Below are positions 29,620 to 40,202 of a stretch of 64,000 nucleotides of DNA, piece by piece (position 1 is the first letter of the stretch; every line of letters begins with the position of its first letter). The DNA comes from an uncultured Actinomycetes bacterium (GTDB lineage Bacteria > Actinomycetota > Actinomycetes > Mycobacteriales > Mycobacteriaceae). The position numbers and the translations under genes are program-made. The notes below the pieces were generated by a model. The model was not told the origin of the DNA. It made no database searches and saw nothing but the letters and a program-made list of their open reading frames with translations. The stretch lies in contig CAIRCP010000166.1 of the NCBI GenBank assembly GCA_903877095.1, positions 22,580 through 86,579 on the forward strand, written 5' to 3'.

Positions 29620-30372
29620 TTACTTATCGCGCCGGATCAACTTATTGCCGAGCCAGACGACGGGGTCGTACTTGCGGTCGGCGACGCGCTCCTTCATCGG
29701 GATGAGGGCGTTGTCGGTGATCTTGATGTGCTCGGGGCACACCTCGGTGCAGCACTTGTTGATGTTGCAGAAGCCCAAGCCGTGTTCGTCCTGCGCCTGG
29801 TGCTGGCGGTCCATGGTGTCCAGTGGGTGCATGTCCAACTCCGCAATCCGCATCAGGAAGCGCGGACCGGCGAAGGACTTCTTGTTCTCCTCGTGGTCGC
29901 GGATCGTGTGGCAGACGTCCTGGCACAGGAAGCACTCGATGCACTTGCGGAACTCCTGCGAGCGCTCCACATCGATCTGCGCCATCCGGTACTCGCCGGG
30001 CTGCAACTCCTTCGGCGGCGCGAAAGACGGTATTGTCCTGGCCTTTTCGTAGTTGAACGAGACGTTGGTCACCAGGTCGCGGATCACCGGGAAGGCGCGC
30101 AGCGGAGTGATGGTGATGGTGTCGGCTTCATCGAAGGTCGACATCCGGGTCATGCACAACAGCCGGGGGCGGCCGTTGATCTCAGCCGAACACGAACCGC
30201 ACTTGCCCGCCTTGCAGTTCCACCGCACGGCCAGATCGGGGGCCTGTTCGGCCTGCAGGCGGTGGATGACGTCGAGGACGACCTCACCTTCGTTGACATG
30301 CACCTGGAAGTCATGCAGGTCGCCTGCCTCGTCGTCGCCGCGCCAGACCCGCAGATTCGCCTGATAGCTCAT
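29620..30372 (-). CDS. sdhB: succinate dehydrogenase 1 iron-sulfur subunit
   Basis: 250 aa, matching Rv0247c. It carries the three Fe-S centres of the SdhB/FrdB family: Cys53, 58, 61 and 73 for [2Fe-2S]; Cys144, 147, 150 plus 212 for [4Fe-4S]; Cys154, 202 and 208 for [3Fe-4S] (the split of the last two clusters follows the family pattern). It passes electrons from the FAD subunit to the membrane anchor. The ATG at 30372 follows the sdhA stop with one base between, so the subunits are made together. Last gene of the 33.6-29.6 kb operon. Confidence 0.95.
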   Translation of the reverse strand: MSYQANLRVWRGDDEAGDLHDFQVHVNEGEVVLDVIHRLQAEQAPDLAVRWNCKAGKCGSCSAEINGRPRLLCMTRMSTFDEADTITITPLRAFPVIRDLVTNVSFNYEKARTIPSFAPPKELQPGEYRMAQIDVERSQEFRKCIECFLCQDVCHTIRDHEENKKSFAGPRFLMRIAELDMHPLDTMDRQHQAQDEHGLGFCNINKCCTEVCPEHIKITDNALIPMKERVADRKYDPVVWLGNKLIRRDK

Positions 30373-30373
30373 G

Positions 30374-32314
30374 TCAGCCCTTCCGTCCCGGGTGTGCCGC
30401 GAGTTCTTCGTCGGTGAAGTACTTGCCGAGTTCTTCGAGTTCGAACAGTTCCAGCAGGTCCTCGCGCATCGGCGCCTGCTCCTCCCGGGTGGCCACGACC
30501 TCCGGCATCACCGGGTCATCACCGGCGGACCGGCAGACCACCAGAGCGCGTCGCCAGTGCGAATCCATCTTCGGGAAGTCGTCACGGGTGTGGCCGCCGC
30601 GGCTCTCGGTGCGAGCCAGGCCCGACCTCGCCACACACTCGCTGACCAGCAGCATGTTGCGCATATCCATGGCCAGGTGCCAGCCCGGGTTGAACTGGCG
30701 TCCGCCGGCGGACTCGATGTTGCGGAAGCGGACCTTGAACTCCTCGATCTTGTCGAGGGCCTGCTGCATCTCCTCGCCGGTGCGGATGATGCCGACGAGG
30801 TCGTTCATCGTCTGCTGCAGTTCGGCGTGCAGGGTGTAGGGGTTCTCCGGCTTTGCGTTGCCCTGCGGACCGTCGAAGGGCGTCAGCGCGATCGCCGCGG
30901 CTTCGTTGAGCGCTGCTTCGGTCACCGCCGGCCGACTCTTGAGCGACCGAACATAGTCGGCGGCGCCCAGGCCTGCCCGCCGACCGAACACCAGCAGGTC
31001 CGACAGCGAGTTGCCGCCGAGGCGGTTGGAGCCGTGCATGCCGCCGGAGCACTCGCCGGCGGCGAACAGACCCGCGGTGGCCGCCGCACCGGTGTCGGGA
31101 TCGACCTCGATGCCGCCCATGACGTAGTGACAGGTCGGTCCGACTTCCATCTCGTCCTTGGTGATGTCCACCTCTGCCAGTTCCAGGAACTGGTGGTACA
31201 TCGAGGGCAGCCGGCGCTTGATCTCCTCAGGAGTCATACGGGTGGCGATGTCGAGGTAGACGCCGCCGTGTGGGCTGCCGCGACCGGCCTTGACCTCGGT
31301 GTTGATGGCACGGGCGACCTCGTCGCGCGGGAGCAGGTCGGGGGTACGGCGGGCAGTGCCGTCAGATCCCTGTTGCTCCTTGAGCCACTGGTCGGCTTCT
31401 TCTTCGGTCTCGGCGTACTGCCCCTTGAACACCGAGGGGATGTAGTTGAACATGAAGCGCTTGCCCTCGGAGTTCTTCAGCACTCCGCCGTCGCCGCGCA
31501 CGCCTTCGGTGACGAGGATGCCCTTCACCGACAGCGGCCAGACCATCCCGGTCGGGTGGAACTGGATGAACTCCATGTTGATGAGGCCGGCGCCGGCGCG
31601 CATCGCCAGGGCGTGTCCATCGCCGGTGTACTCCCAGGAATTAGACGACACCTTGAACGACTTACCGATGCCACCGGTGGCCAGCACGACCGCCGGGGTC
31701 TCGAACAGGATGAACTTGCCGGTCTCGCGCCAGTAGCCGAACGCACCGGCGATCTTCTTCTCGCCGGAGCTGTCGTCGAGCAGCAGTTCGGTGATCGAGC
31801 ACTCGGCGAAGACCTTGATCCGGGCCTCGTAGTCGCCTAGCTCGGCCTTGTCCTCCTGCTGCAGCGAGACGATCTTCTGCTGCAGGGTGCGGATGATCTC
31901 CAGGCCGGTCCGGTCGCCGACGTGCGCCAGGCGCGGGTAGGTGTGGCCGCCGAAGTTGCGCTGGCTGATCCGGCCGTCCTTGGTCCGGTCGAACAGCGCG
32001 CCGTAGGTCTCCAGTTCCCAGACCCGGTCGGGCGCCTCCTGCGCGTGCAGTTCGGCCATCCGCCAGCTGTTGAGGAACTTGCCGCCGCGCATCGTGTCGG
32101 CGAAGTGGACCTTCCAGTTGTCCTTGGGGTTGGCGTTACCCATGGCCGCCGCGCAGCCGCCCTCGGCCATGACGGTGTGGGCCTTGCCGAACAGCGACTT
32201 GGTGACCACGGCGACCTTCAGGCCGCGCTGACGCGCCTCGATGACGGCTCGGAGGCCGGATCCGCCGGCGCCGATGACGACGACGTCGTACTGATGCCGT
32301 TCGACTTCAACCAT
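30374..32314 (-). CDS. sdhA: succinate dehydrogenase 1 flavoprotein subunit
   Basis: 646 aa, the length I recall for Rv0248c. Rossmann FAD motif VVVIGAGGSGLRAVIEA (about 11-27); His46 in KAHTVMAEGG is placed like the covalent-FAD histidine of the family; substrate-site segments include QFHPTGMVWP and GGIEVDPDTGA, then GSNRLGGNSLSDLLVFGRRAG. It oxidises succinate to fumarate at the inner face of the membrane. It belongs to the long, Sdh1-type branch of mycobacteria rather than the canonical Sdh2 type. 56 bp separate it from the membrane subunit upstream. Confidence 0.95.
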   Translation of the reverse strand: MVEVERHQYDVVVIGAGGSGLRAVIEARQRGLKVAVVTKSLFGKAHTVMAEGGCAAAMGNANPKDNWKVHFADTMRGGKFLNSWRMAELHAQEAPDRVWELETYGALFDRTKDGRISQRNFGGHTYPRLAHVGDRTGLEIIRTLQQKIVSLQQEDKAELGDYEARIKVFAECSITELLLDDSSGEKKIAGAFGYWRETGKFILFETPAVVLATGGIGKSFKVSSNSWEYTGDGHALAMRAGAGLINMEFIQFHPTGMVWPLSVKGILVTEGVRGDGGVLKNSEGKRFMFNYIPSVFKGQYAETEEEADQWLKEQQGSDGTARRTPDLLPRDEVARAINTEVKAGRGSPHGGVYLDIATRMTPEEIKRRLPSMYHQFLELAEVDITKDEMEVGPTCHYVMGGIEVDPDTGAAATAGLFAAGECSGGMHGSNRLGGNSLSDLLVFGRRAGLGAADYVRSLKSRPAVTEAALNEAAAIALTPFDGPQGNAKPENPYTLHAELQQTMNDLVGIIRTGEEMQQALDKIEEFKVRFRNIESAGGRQFNPGWHLAMDMRNMLLVSECVARSGLARTESRGGHTRDDFPKMDSHWRRALVVCRSAGDDPVMPEVVATREEQAPMREDLLELFELEELGKYFTDEELAAHPGRKG

Positions 32315-32351
32315 TCGTGTCCTCGCTTAGTTTTTGGGCGAACCCTGATAA

Positions 32352-32388
32352 CAGCCAATGAATTTCAGTGTCAGCCAATGAATCTCAG
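32352..32388. repeat. 20-bp imperfect tandem duplication at the sdhC 3' end
   Basis: CAGCCAATGAATTTCAG (32352-32368) and CAGCCAATGAATCTCAG (32372-32388) are 20 bp apart. The second copy encodes the last residues and stop of the membrane subunit; the first is non-coding. It looks like a replication slippage event that duplicated the gene end. Confidence 0.7.
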
Positions 32389-33198
32389 GTCGGAGATGAC
32401 GCCGCTGGCCACCAGCATGATGTAGAAATCGGTGAACATCAGGGTGCCCAGGGTGATCCACGCGAACTTCTTGTGGTGGACGTTGAGCTTGCTGATCTTG
32501 CTCCACATCCAGTACCGGACCGGGTGCTTGGAGAAGTGCTTGATGCGGCCGCCCATGACGTGCCGGCAGGAGTGGCAGGAGATGGTGTAGGTCCACAGCA
32601 GGATCACGTTGGTCCACAGGATGACGTTGCCCAGACCGAACCCGAAGCCGGACGGCGAGTGCATGGCCTGGATGGCATCCCAGGTGTTGATCACCGAGAT
32701 CAGCGCGGCGATGTAGAAGAAGTACCGGTGCAGGTTCTGCAGGATCAGCGGGAAGCGGCTCTCGCCGGTGTAGGTGGCGTGTGGTTCGGCCACCGCGCAT
32801 GCGGTGGGCGACTGCCACACCGAGCGGTAGTAGGCGCCGCGGTAGTAGTAGCAGGTAAGCCGGAACAGCAGCAGGAACGGCAGCGATAGCAACGCGTAAG
32901 GCAGGTAGGACAGCAGCCCAGAACCGGGCAGGATCTGCGGCCAGAACTCGCTGGCCGGCCCGCACTTGACGCTGACGCACGGGGAGTAGAACGGCGTCAG
33001 GTAGTGGTACTTCTCGACGAAGAAGTGGTCACGCTGGAACGCCCGGACCGTCGCGTAGATGATGAAAGCGGCGAAACCGAGGTTGGTGAGGATCGGCGCC
33101 TTGAGCCAATTGTCGGTGCGCAGAGTCTTCTGTGCGATCTGGGCCCGGCCCGGCGAGAAGACGCCGGTATTGCGCCGATTGGCTGTGGGTGCGCTCAT
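32371..33198 (-). CDS. sdhC: succinate dehydrogenase 1 membrane anchor subunit
   Basis: 275 aa, matching Rv0249c. About five membrane helices (near 36-55, 90-115, 155-180, 195-215, 240-265). Cys/His groups are striking: CVSVKCGP after the first helix and SCHSCRHVMGG (about 210-220). Published work on mycobacterial Sdh1, as I recall it, found a Rieske-type Fe-S cluster inside the membrane domain, and these residues are candidates for its ligands. It hands electrons to menaquinone. The start ATG at 33198 has AAGGGG about 9 nt upstream; an in-frame earlier start (33222) would add eight non-conserved residues. Confidence 0.9.
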   Translation of the reverse strand: MSAPTANRRNTGVFSPGRAQIAQKTLRTDNWLKAPILTNLGFAAFIIYATVRAFQRDHFFVEKYHYLTPFYSPCVSVKCGPASEFWPQILPGSGLLSYLPYALLSLPFLLLFRLTCYYYRGAYYRSVWQSPTACAVAEPHATYTGESRFPLILQNLHRYFFYIAALISVINTWDAIQAMHSPSGFGFGLGNVILWTNVILLWTYTISCHSCRHVMGGRIKHFSKHPVRYWMWSKISKLNVHHKKFAWITLGTLMFTDFYIMLVASGVISDLRFIG

Positions 33199-33311
33199 CT
33201 GCAGGGATCCCCTTCGAGTCAACTGCTCCGAAGACTACCCATTTCAGTGCCCCGGATTAAAACCGGGGCGAGGTGTGATCTGGCCCACTGTCAGGCAATT
33301 TGCCGTCGGGT

Positions 33312-33608
33312 TCAGCGCCGGAAGTGGCCGCCGACACCCTCGTCGTCGACGTCCCGCCAGAACTCACGGTCGTACGGAGTGTCGGGAACACCGATCTTCT
33401 CCGCAGGGCCCGCCACGGTGTGAGTGGCGTGTTCCAACTCGACCGCGTCCATCTCAAGGATCTCCAGGTCGCCGAGGAGGCGTTCGGTGTCGATGACCAC
33501 TCGGCGCATGGCCGGATTGTCTCGATAGCGATGCTGCAGCGAGCTGACAGAACGCCGCAGGCTGCCAACCAGGTGATGCAGTTCAGCGAGTTCAGCGGCT
33601 TTGGACAT
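33312..33608 (-). CDS. conserved mycobacterial small protein of the sdh1 operon
   Basis: 98 aa, matching Rv0250c. Helical N-terminal part (SKAAELAELHHLVGSLRRSVSSLQHRY, coiled-coil-like heptads) with many acidic residues in the middle, and a conserved C-terminal PYDREFWRDVDDEGVGGH. No known domain. The start ATG at 33608 has a textbook AAGGAGG 6 nt upstream, which decides it over a longer open frame. It is the first gene of the sdh1 operon, 113 bp before the anchor subunit. The fixed neighbourhood suggests a role in Sdh1 assembly or regulation, which is inference. Confidence 0.85.
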   Translation of the reverse strand: MSKAAELAELHHLVGSLRRSVSSLQHRYRDNPAMRRVVIDTERLLGDLEILEMDAVELEHATHTVAGPAEKIGVPDTPYDREFWRDVDDEGVGGHFRR

Positions 33609-33624
33609 GGTGTCCTCCTTGTCG

Positions 33625-33645
33625 CCACCGATGATAGCCGCGTCG
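33625..33645 (-). promoter_or_regulatory. candidate promoter of the sdh1 operon
   Basis: A TATCAT -10-like hexamer on the minus strand (plus-strand 33631-33636) lies 22 bp upstream of the small first gene, leaving room for a short leader carrying the AAGGAGG site. Confidence 0.4.
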
Positions 33646-33708
33646 GGAAATCCGTGGGGGAAGTCACGTCGGCCGCGAGGGGGCGGCGTGCCGGGGTCCG
33701 GGCGGGGC

Positions 33709-35547
33709 TCATGCCGGACGAAGACCCATAAGGTCGGCCTGCCGCTGTAATGCGGGCACCTGTGCGCAGACCTCATCGAAGCTTCCGGCGGCGACCTTCC
33801 GTCCGTCCTCGAGGTACACCACCAGGTCGGCGTGACGGACGGTGGACAGGCGGTGGGCGATGATCACGGTCGTCACGTCGCGCTGAAGTTCGTCGAGCGT
33901 GTCGGTAATGGCCTGCTCGGTCTCGGCGTCGAGCGAACTGGTCGCCTCGTCGAGAACCAGGAGGCGAGGTCGGGTGAACAGCGCGCGGGCGATGCCGAGA
34001 CGTTGCCGCTGACCGCCACTGAGGCGCAGGCCGCGCTCACCGATGAGGGTGTCGAGTCCCTCGGGCTGTGCGCGCACGTAATCATCCAAGCGGGCGGCGC
34101 GCAGCGCGTCCCACACCTGATCGTCGTCCACCGATGGTGTTGGCAGGCCGAGAGCCACGTTGGCGCGCAAAGTGTCGTTGGACATCATGACGTCCTGCGG
34201 CACATAGCCGATACTGCCCGGCCAGTACCGCACCGCCTGGCCGGGTGGGAAACCGCCGACGGTGACTTCGCCCGCATCCGGCTCAAGAACACCGAGGATG
34301 ATGTCGGCGAGGGTGGACTTGCCGGCCCCGCTTCTGCCGACCAGTGCGACGGACTGTCCCTCGGCGACCGCGATGCTGATGCCGTGCAGGGCCGGGATGC
34401 CCGGGGCGTATTCGAATGACACGTCCTTCAGTTCGATTGCCGGTACGAAGTCGCCGCGGCGGATCGTGAGGGCGGGCGCTCCTCCCGGTCCGGCCGGTGC
34501 TCCTCCGTCAAGTGGGGCGCCGAGATCGTCGGCGAGTGCGAACGTCGGCGCTGCCCAACCGGCCGCCGAGCGGATGGCCAGCGTGGCGGCCTGGAGTCGC
34601 AGAATCGAGGGCATAGCCCTGGTTGCAGCCGCCAGGAACATCGAAAACGTCCCTGCCGCCGCGGCGATCGGCTCGGTCGTGAACAGGATTGCCGCCAATG
34701 CGCAGGCGCCCAGGACCATGGCGAGTTCGGAGATGTACTTCGGCAGCATGCCCACCAGATTCGTGCCGGCCGATGCCGCCGCCGCGTGGTGGCGCAGGGC
34801 TTGAAGCCTGTCGACGTAGAGCGACCGCCGGTCGGAGACGGTGATCTCGCGGTAGGCGCCGAGGGCCTCCTGGATTGCGACGAGGCTGACGACATCGGTG
34901 TGCCGGCGCTGGGCGGCGAAATCGGCGCTGCGCTGTCCCAGTGACTTCTGCAGCGCCACGCCGATCGCGGCGAAGAACGCCACCGCTCCCAGGGCGACAA
35001 GGGGTTTCACCGCGAACAGGGTTACGGCAAGGAGGGCCAGCAGAGCGATCTCGGCGGCCGCGACAACAGTCTGTCCCAGAATCTGGATGGTCGCGGCGTT
35101 GGCCCCTCCGATGAGCGCGCTACTGGTCTGTTGAGTAGATCTCTGCTGGACGAAGGTCAGTGGCTGCGCCAGCAGGGCCCTGGTCAGCCGTGCGGAGACC
35201 ATCGCCTCGCGTCGGGCGAGGAATCTGAAGACGCGCGACAGCAGGAATGGGCTCAGCAGGCTCTTGGTGAGCAGCAGGCCGGCGGCCACGACGGCGAGAA
35301 CCGTGATGACGGTACTGCTGGACGTGCCGTCGAGTCCGAAGAATGACACCACCCGGGCGACGGTTCTGGGCGGCGGTTGACCGTCGCCGGCAGCTATCGC
35401 CAGCGCCCCAACCGCGCCGAGAAGTAGCACGCCGATGAGATCGAGGACGGCAATCGCCATCTGGACGACAGTGGCCACAGCGAAGCGTCTTCGGTCACGC
35501 CGATCCAGGAAGCGCAGTGCGGCGCGGATGTCGGTGACCAGCTTCAT
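33709..35547 (-). CDS. ABC exporter, fused membrane and ATP-binding domains
   Basis: 612 aa half-transporter. Membrane domain about 1-330 with six helices (e.g. AVATVVQMAIAVLDLIGVLL; VLAVVAAGLLLTKSLLSPFL), then the ATPase: Walker A LVGRSGAGKSTL, Q-loop GYVPQDVMM, signature RLSGGQRQRLGIARAL, Walker B LLVLDEAT, H-loop IIAHRLST. It should work as a homodimer. The closest general type is MsbA/PglK-like exporters of lipids or glycans, but the substrate cannot be read out. The start ATG at 35547 gives the normal N-terminus; a GTG 27 codons upstream (plus-strand about 35626-35628) in readable codons is an alternative. It interrupts the M. tuberculosis-like gene order between the Rv0250c and Rv0262c homologues. 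Confidence 0.85.
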   Translation of the reverse strand: MKLVTDIRAALRFLDRRDRRRFAVATVVQMAIAVLDLIGVLLLGAVGALAIAAGDGQPPPRTVARVVSFFGLDGTSSSTVITVLAVVAAGLLLTKSLLSPFLLSRVFRFLARREAMVSARLTRALLAQPLTFVQQRSTQQTSSALIGGANAATIQILGQTVVAAAEIALLALLAVTLFAVKPLVALGAVAFFAAIGVALQKSLGQRSADFAAQRRHTDVVSLVAIQEALGAYREITVSDRRSLYVDRLQALRHHAAAASAGTNLVGMLPKYISELAMVLGACALAAILFTTEPIAAAAGTFSMFLAAATRAMPSILRLQAATLAIRSAAGWAAPTFALADDLGAPLDGGAPAGPGGAPALTIRRGDFVPAIELKDVSFEYAPGIPALHGISIAVAEGQSVALVGRSGAGKSTLADIILGVLEPDAGEVTVGGFPPGQAVRYWPGSIGYVPQDVMMSNDTLRANVALGLPTPSVDDDQVWDALRAARLDDYVRAQPEGLDTLIGERGLRLSGGQRQRLGIARALFTRPRLLVLDEATSSLDAETEQAITDTLDELQRDVTTVIIAHRLSTVRHADLVVYLEDGRKVAAGSFDEVCAQVPALQRQADLMGLRPA

Positions 35548-35695
35548 GGGTAGATGCTCATGATAGGTCCGGTCCTCGGCGAAGAACGAGCTGTCGGACC
35601 AGGAGCGGTTTTCTTTCTCGGTGTGCACCGCATGGCTCGCCGAGAGCAATGAGCGGCTTACGCTCACGTCGCACGCGGCGTTGGCCAGTAGCGAA

Positions 35696-37141
<1,446 letters not shown>

Positions 37142-37145
<4 letters not shown>

Positions 37146-37762
37146 GGCGAACCCGAGTTGCGGAACCTGACCCACAGCCCCGGCGTCAGTAGCGCCGGCT
37201 GCTCCCGGTCGATATCCCACAGCACCGCGTCGGTGCGGCCGATGAGCTGCCAGCCGCCGGGCGACTCGCGCGGATAGATCCCGCTGAACTCTCCGGCGAT
37301 TGCTACCGATCCGGCCGGCACCCGGGTGCGCGGCTCGGCCCGGCGGGGGACCGCCAGTCGGGGGTCGCCGTCCACCAGGTAGGCGAAACCCGGTGCGAAA
37401 CCGCCGAATCCGACCCGCCACACCGCGCCGGTGTGGGCCGCGACGACCTCATCGGGGGCCATCCTCAGTAGCCCGGCCACCTCGCCGAGGTCGGGGCCGT
37501 CGTAGACCACGTCGATAACGACGTCGGCGGTCCCGGGCGCCGGTGGCCGCGGGGGCTGCGGAGTCCGGTACCCGGCCAGTCGGGAGCGCACCGAGGCCAT
37601 CGTGTCGGGTCCGGAAACGGTCACCAGCACCGTGCGTGCCCCGGCCACGACATCGACGACACCGGGTGGTGCGTCGTGGCGCAGGGCGGCGGCCAGGGTG
37701 GCCACGTCACCGGTGGATCCGCAGTCGATAAGCAGTGCCCGGTCGCCGTAATCGTGGATCAC
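37142..37762 (-). CDS. pxpB: 5-oxoprolinase subunit B
   Basis: 206 aa, PxpB/KipI/allophanate hydrolase subunit 1 family (Rv0264c). Recognisable blocks: [12 protein letters not shown] at the N-terminus, [17 protein letters not shown] in the centre, and [40 protein letters not shown] followed by [11 protein letters not shown], the strongest family signature. Start GTG at 37762. It lies 8 bp after the stop of the transporter gene and overlaps pxpC, so all belong to one minus-strand transcript ending with aac(2')-I. Confidence 0.92.
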
Positions 37763-37770
37763 GCGACGTC

Positions 37771-38457
37771 TCAGGCGGTGTAGGTGGGCTCGTGGCGCTT
37801 GACGTAGGCGATCAACCGGTAGGTGATCGGCAGCATGACCACCTCGACGGCGGTCTTGTAGAACCATCCGAGCGCGGTGTACTCAGCGAAATCGCCGAAT
37901 GTCGTGATCCCGATGGCATGGGCGGCGATGCTGCAGAACACCAGCGTGTCGCCGAGTTGCCCGGCAAACGTCGAACCCACTAGTCGGGCCCACAGGTGCT
38001 TCTCCTTGGTCCGCTCCTTGATCTTGACCACGGTCCAGGCGTTGATTGTCTGTCCGACGATGAAGCCGGCCAGACCCGCGATGATCAACTGGGTGTAGGC
38101 GCCGACGACGTTGGCGAAATGCTCCTGATTGGGATAGAAGTCCGCCGCCGGGAGGTACATCGTCACCCAGAAGGCCAGGGCGGCAAGGGCGTTCATCAGG
38201 AAGCCTATGATGATCGCGCGCCGGGCGGCCTGGAAGCCGTACACCTCGGCCAGGACGTCGCCGATGATGTAGGTGAGCGGGAAGACGATGAAGCCGCCGT
38301 CGGTGATGATCGGACCGAAGGCCACGCCCTTGGTGGCGGCCACATTGGAGATGATCACCAGCGAGGCGAAAACGGCCACCAGAATCGGGTAGTAGACGCT
38401 GCCGACGCGCGCGAAGGCCGGTGCGTCGGAGGACGGGGTGTCGACGTCAGTGCTCAC
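37771..38457 (-). CDS. queuosine precursor transporter (YhhQ family)
   Basis: 228 aa, six or seven membrane helices. The family pattern is clear: [34 protein letters not shown] near the N-terminus, [19 protein letters not shown] in the middle, and [20 protein letters not shown] in the C-terminal half. YhhQ proteins take up 7-cyano-7-deazaguanine or related queuosine precursors. Start GTG at 38457; eight more codons are open upstream. It heads the cluster with pxpB, pxpC and aac(2')-I (8-bp gap to pxpB). No tgt gene is seen nearby, so the link to tRNA modification is by family only. Confidence 0.88.
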   Translation of the reverse strand: MSTDVDTPSSDAPAFARVGSVYYPILVAVFASLVIISNVAATKGVAFGPIITDGGFIVFPLTYIIGDVLAEVYGFQAARRAIIIGFLMNALAALAFWVTMYLPAADFYPNQEHFANVVGAYTQLIIAGLAGFIVGQTINAWTVVKIKERTKEKHLWARLVGSTFAGQLGDTLVFCSIAAHAIGITTFGDFAEYTALGWFYKTAVEVVMLPITYRLIAYVKRHEPTYTA

Positions 38458-38490
38458 GGGGCGATCACGGGCCCTATCCAATCACGGCCG

Positions 38491-39471
38491 TCAGCCCAGT
38501 GCCTGTTTCAACAGGGGCGGCAACTGGTCTGCCACCAGGGGGTAGGACAGCGGCGAAGCGTAGCTGATCGCCGCGGAGAGTTCCGTGGTCGTGAAGACAT
38601 GGCGCTTGCGGGCTGTGGCCCGGAGTTCGGCCACCGCCGGGTCGGCCAGCAGTGCGGCCTGCTCGGCGTCGCGGTCGGTGCACCAGATCAGGACGTCGGC
38701 GCTGTCGACGGCCCGGGAAAGGTCCTGCCGCGAGATCATCGCGTAGTCGCCGGAGGCGAATCCCTTGACGCTGGCCGGAATCGCGAAGCCCATGGCGGTA
38801 AGGAATTCGGTGCGCCACCCGGCGACCGTGGCCGTGATCGTGTCACCGGTGAAGTATCCGTTTAGCAGGACGGCCGTGCGGTCCTTGAAGGTCGGGTTCG
38901 CTTGTGCGACAGCGGCAAACTTCTCGTCGACGGCCCCGACGAAGGCGGCCATCTCGTCCTTCTTGAACACGGCGGCGCCGATGGCGGCGGCCTGCTGCTT
39001 CCACGGCTCGAAGAACGCGTCGTCGCCGGACTGCGCGATCGTCGGCGCGATCTCGGAGAGCTTCTGGTAGCTGTCGGCGTCCAGGCCGGCGTTCACCGCA
39101 ACGATCAGGTCCGGCTTCAGCGCGGCGATCGAATCGATCTGAATCCCGTTGTCCAGGTTGAGCAGTACCGGTGTCGCCGCACCCAGCTTCGGCTGCGCCC
39201 ACGGCCACACCCCGAAGGGCTGATCTCCCAGCCACTTCGTGACGGCGACGGGGACGACGCCGACGGCCAGCAGATTGTCCTGCTCGGTCAGGCCCGCACT
39301 GACCACCCGGGTCGGGGGTGCCGTCAATGTGGTCTCGCCGAAGGCGTGGGTGATCGTGACGCCGCCCGCCTCGGTGCTGCCGCGGCCGTTGCGGGCGCAC
39401 GCCGCAGCGAGGGTCAGGCCGGCAGCGCCGGCCAGGCCGAGGAACTCACGCCGGGAGCGGTCCGCTGTCAC
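38491..39471 (-). CDS. fecB2: FecB2-like periplasmic iron-siderophore binding lipoprotein
   Basis: 326 aa from GTG at 39471, matching Rv0265c. The N-terminus combines a twin-arginine motif (SRREFLG, Arg7-Arg8) with a lipobox ending at Cys25 (TLAAAC), so it is probably exported folded and lipid-anchored. The rest is a helical-backbone-linked two-lobe periplasmic binding domain (TRVVSAGLTEQDNLLAVGV; ALKPDLIVAVNAGL; ADVLIWCTDRDAEQAALLADPAV). The family delivers ferric siderophores to ABC importers; no importer genes are adjacent. The open frame continues far upstream, but that part is the antisense of other genes. Confidence 0.88.
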   Translation of the reverse strand: MTADRSRREFLGLAGAAGLTLAAACARNGRGSTEAGGVTITHAFGETTLTAPPTRVVSAGLTEQDNLLAVGVVPVAVTKWLGDQPFGVWPWAQPKLGAATPVLLNLDNGIQIDSIAALKPDLIVAVNAGLDADSYQKLSEIAPTIAQSGDDAFFEPWKQQAAAIGAAVFKKDEMAAFVGAVDEKFAAVAQANPTFKDRTAVLLNGYFTGDTITATVAGWRTEFLTAMGFAIPASVKGFASGDYAMISRQDLSRAVDSADVLIWCTDRDAEQAALLADPAVAELRATARKRHVFTTTELSAAISYASPLSYPLVADQLPPLLKQALG

Positions 39472-39485
39472 TCGCGCGAGACTAA

Positions 39486-39581
39486 TCAATGGGTACTGAG
39501 CGCGAGCGGTCAATGGGTACTGAGCGCGAGCGGTCAATGGGTACTGAGCGCGAGCGGTCAATGGGTACTGAGCGCGAGCGA
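39486..39581. repeat. 24-bp tandem repeat, four copies (VNTR)
   Basis: Four head-to-tail copies start at 39486, 39510, 39534 and 39558; the first three are identical and the fourth differs at its last base. The fourth copy is the very end of lysE: read on the minus strand each unit encodes PLALSTH and a stop, so the gene end with its stop codon has been copied three times downstream in frame. It lies between lysE and the fecB2 start and includes part of the fecB2 upstream region, so copy number could affect fecB2 expression. It resembles MIRU/VNTR loci in kind. Confidence 0.9.
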
Positions 39582-40202
39582 TATGCCCAGGGCCAGCATG
39601 GTCGCGGCGATGACGGCGTCGAGTATCCGCCAAGTTCCCGGTTTGGCGAACAGGCCGGCCAGGCGTCGTGCCCCGAATCCGAGGCCGAAGAACCAGACGG
39701 TGCTTGCGGTTGCCGCACCGGCGCCGAACAGCCATCGGCTGCCGTGCTGCTGATTGGCCCCACTCTGCTGATTGGCCAAGGTGCCCAGCAGAACGACGGT
39801 GTCGAGGTAGACATGCGGGTTGAGGAATGTCAGCGCCAGGCAGGTCGACAGGACGGCCGACAGCTTCGCCGGCGCGGCGTCGGCGGGTGTCAGCGCTCCC
39901 GGGCGCAGCGCCCGCCGGGCGGCGAGCAGGCCGTAACAGATCAGGAACGCGGCGCCGCCGTAGCGGGCAATGGTGGTGAGGTTCGGGTGCGCGGTGATGA
40001 GCGCTCCGACTCCGGCGATGCCGGCCAGGATCAGGACGAGATCGGCTGCGGCGCAAAGTGTAACGACCGGCAGGACGTGTTCGTTGCGGATGCCCTGGCG
40101 CAGGACGAAGGCGTTCTGGGCGCCGATCGCGGCGATCAGGCTGATGGCCGTCGCGAAGCCGAAGAGGAGCGGAGCCGCGAAGCCCGAAACGGTGCCCGTC
40201 AC
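39558..40202 (-). CDS. LysE/ArgO family amino-acid exporter
   Basis: 214 aa, six membrane helices. The N-terminal hallmark [21 protein letters not shown] is that of ArgO/LysE exporters of basic amino acids; later conserved parts are [16 protein letters not shown] and [12 protein letters not shown]. Start GTG at 40202 overlaps the MOSC stop (GTGA), so the two are coupled. The C-terminus (SLALSTH) and stop form one unit of the 24-bp tandem repeat that continues downstream. A regulator of the LysG/ArgP type is not adjacent. Confidence 0.88.
   Translation of the reverse strand: MTGTVSGFAAPLLFGFATAISLIAAIGAQNAFVLRQGIRNEHVLPVVTLCAAADLVLILAGIAGVGALITAHPNLTTIARYGGAAFLICYGLLAARRALRPGALTPADAAPAKLSAVLSTCLALTFLNPHVYLDTVVLLGTLANQQSGANQQHGSRWLFGAGAATASTVWFFGLGFGARRLAGLFAKPGTWRILDAVIAATMLALGISLALSTH

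Noticed and set aside
39486..39581. Possible CRISPR array
   Set aside because: Units are directly adjacent with no spacers and copy the end of lysE; it is a simple tandem repeat. No cas genes are present.
39482..39814. Arg/Ser-repeat protein encoded by the tandem repeat in other frames
   Set aside because: An artefact of reading the 24-bp repeat in the wrong frame; no start site, and it overlaps lysE.
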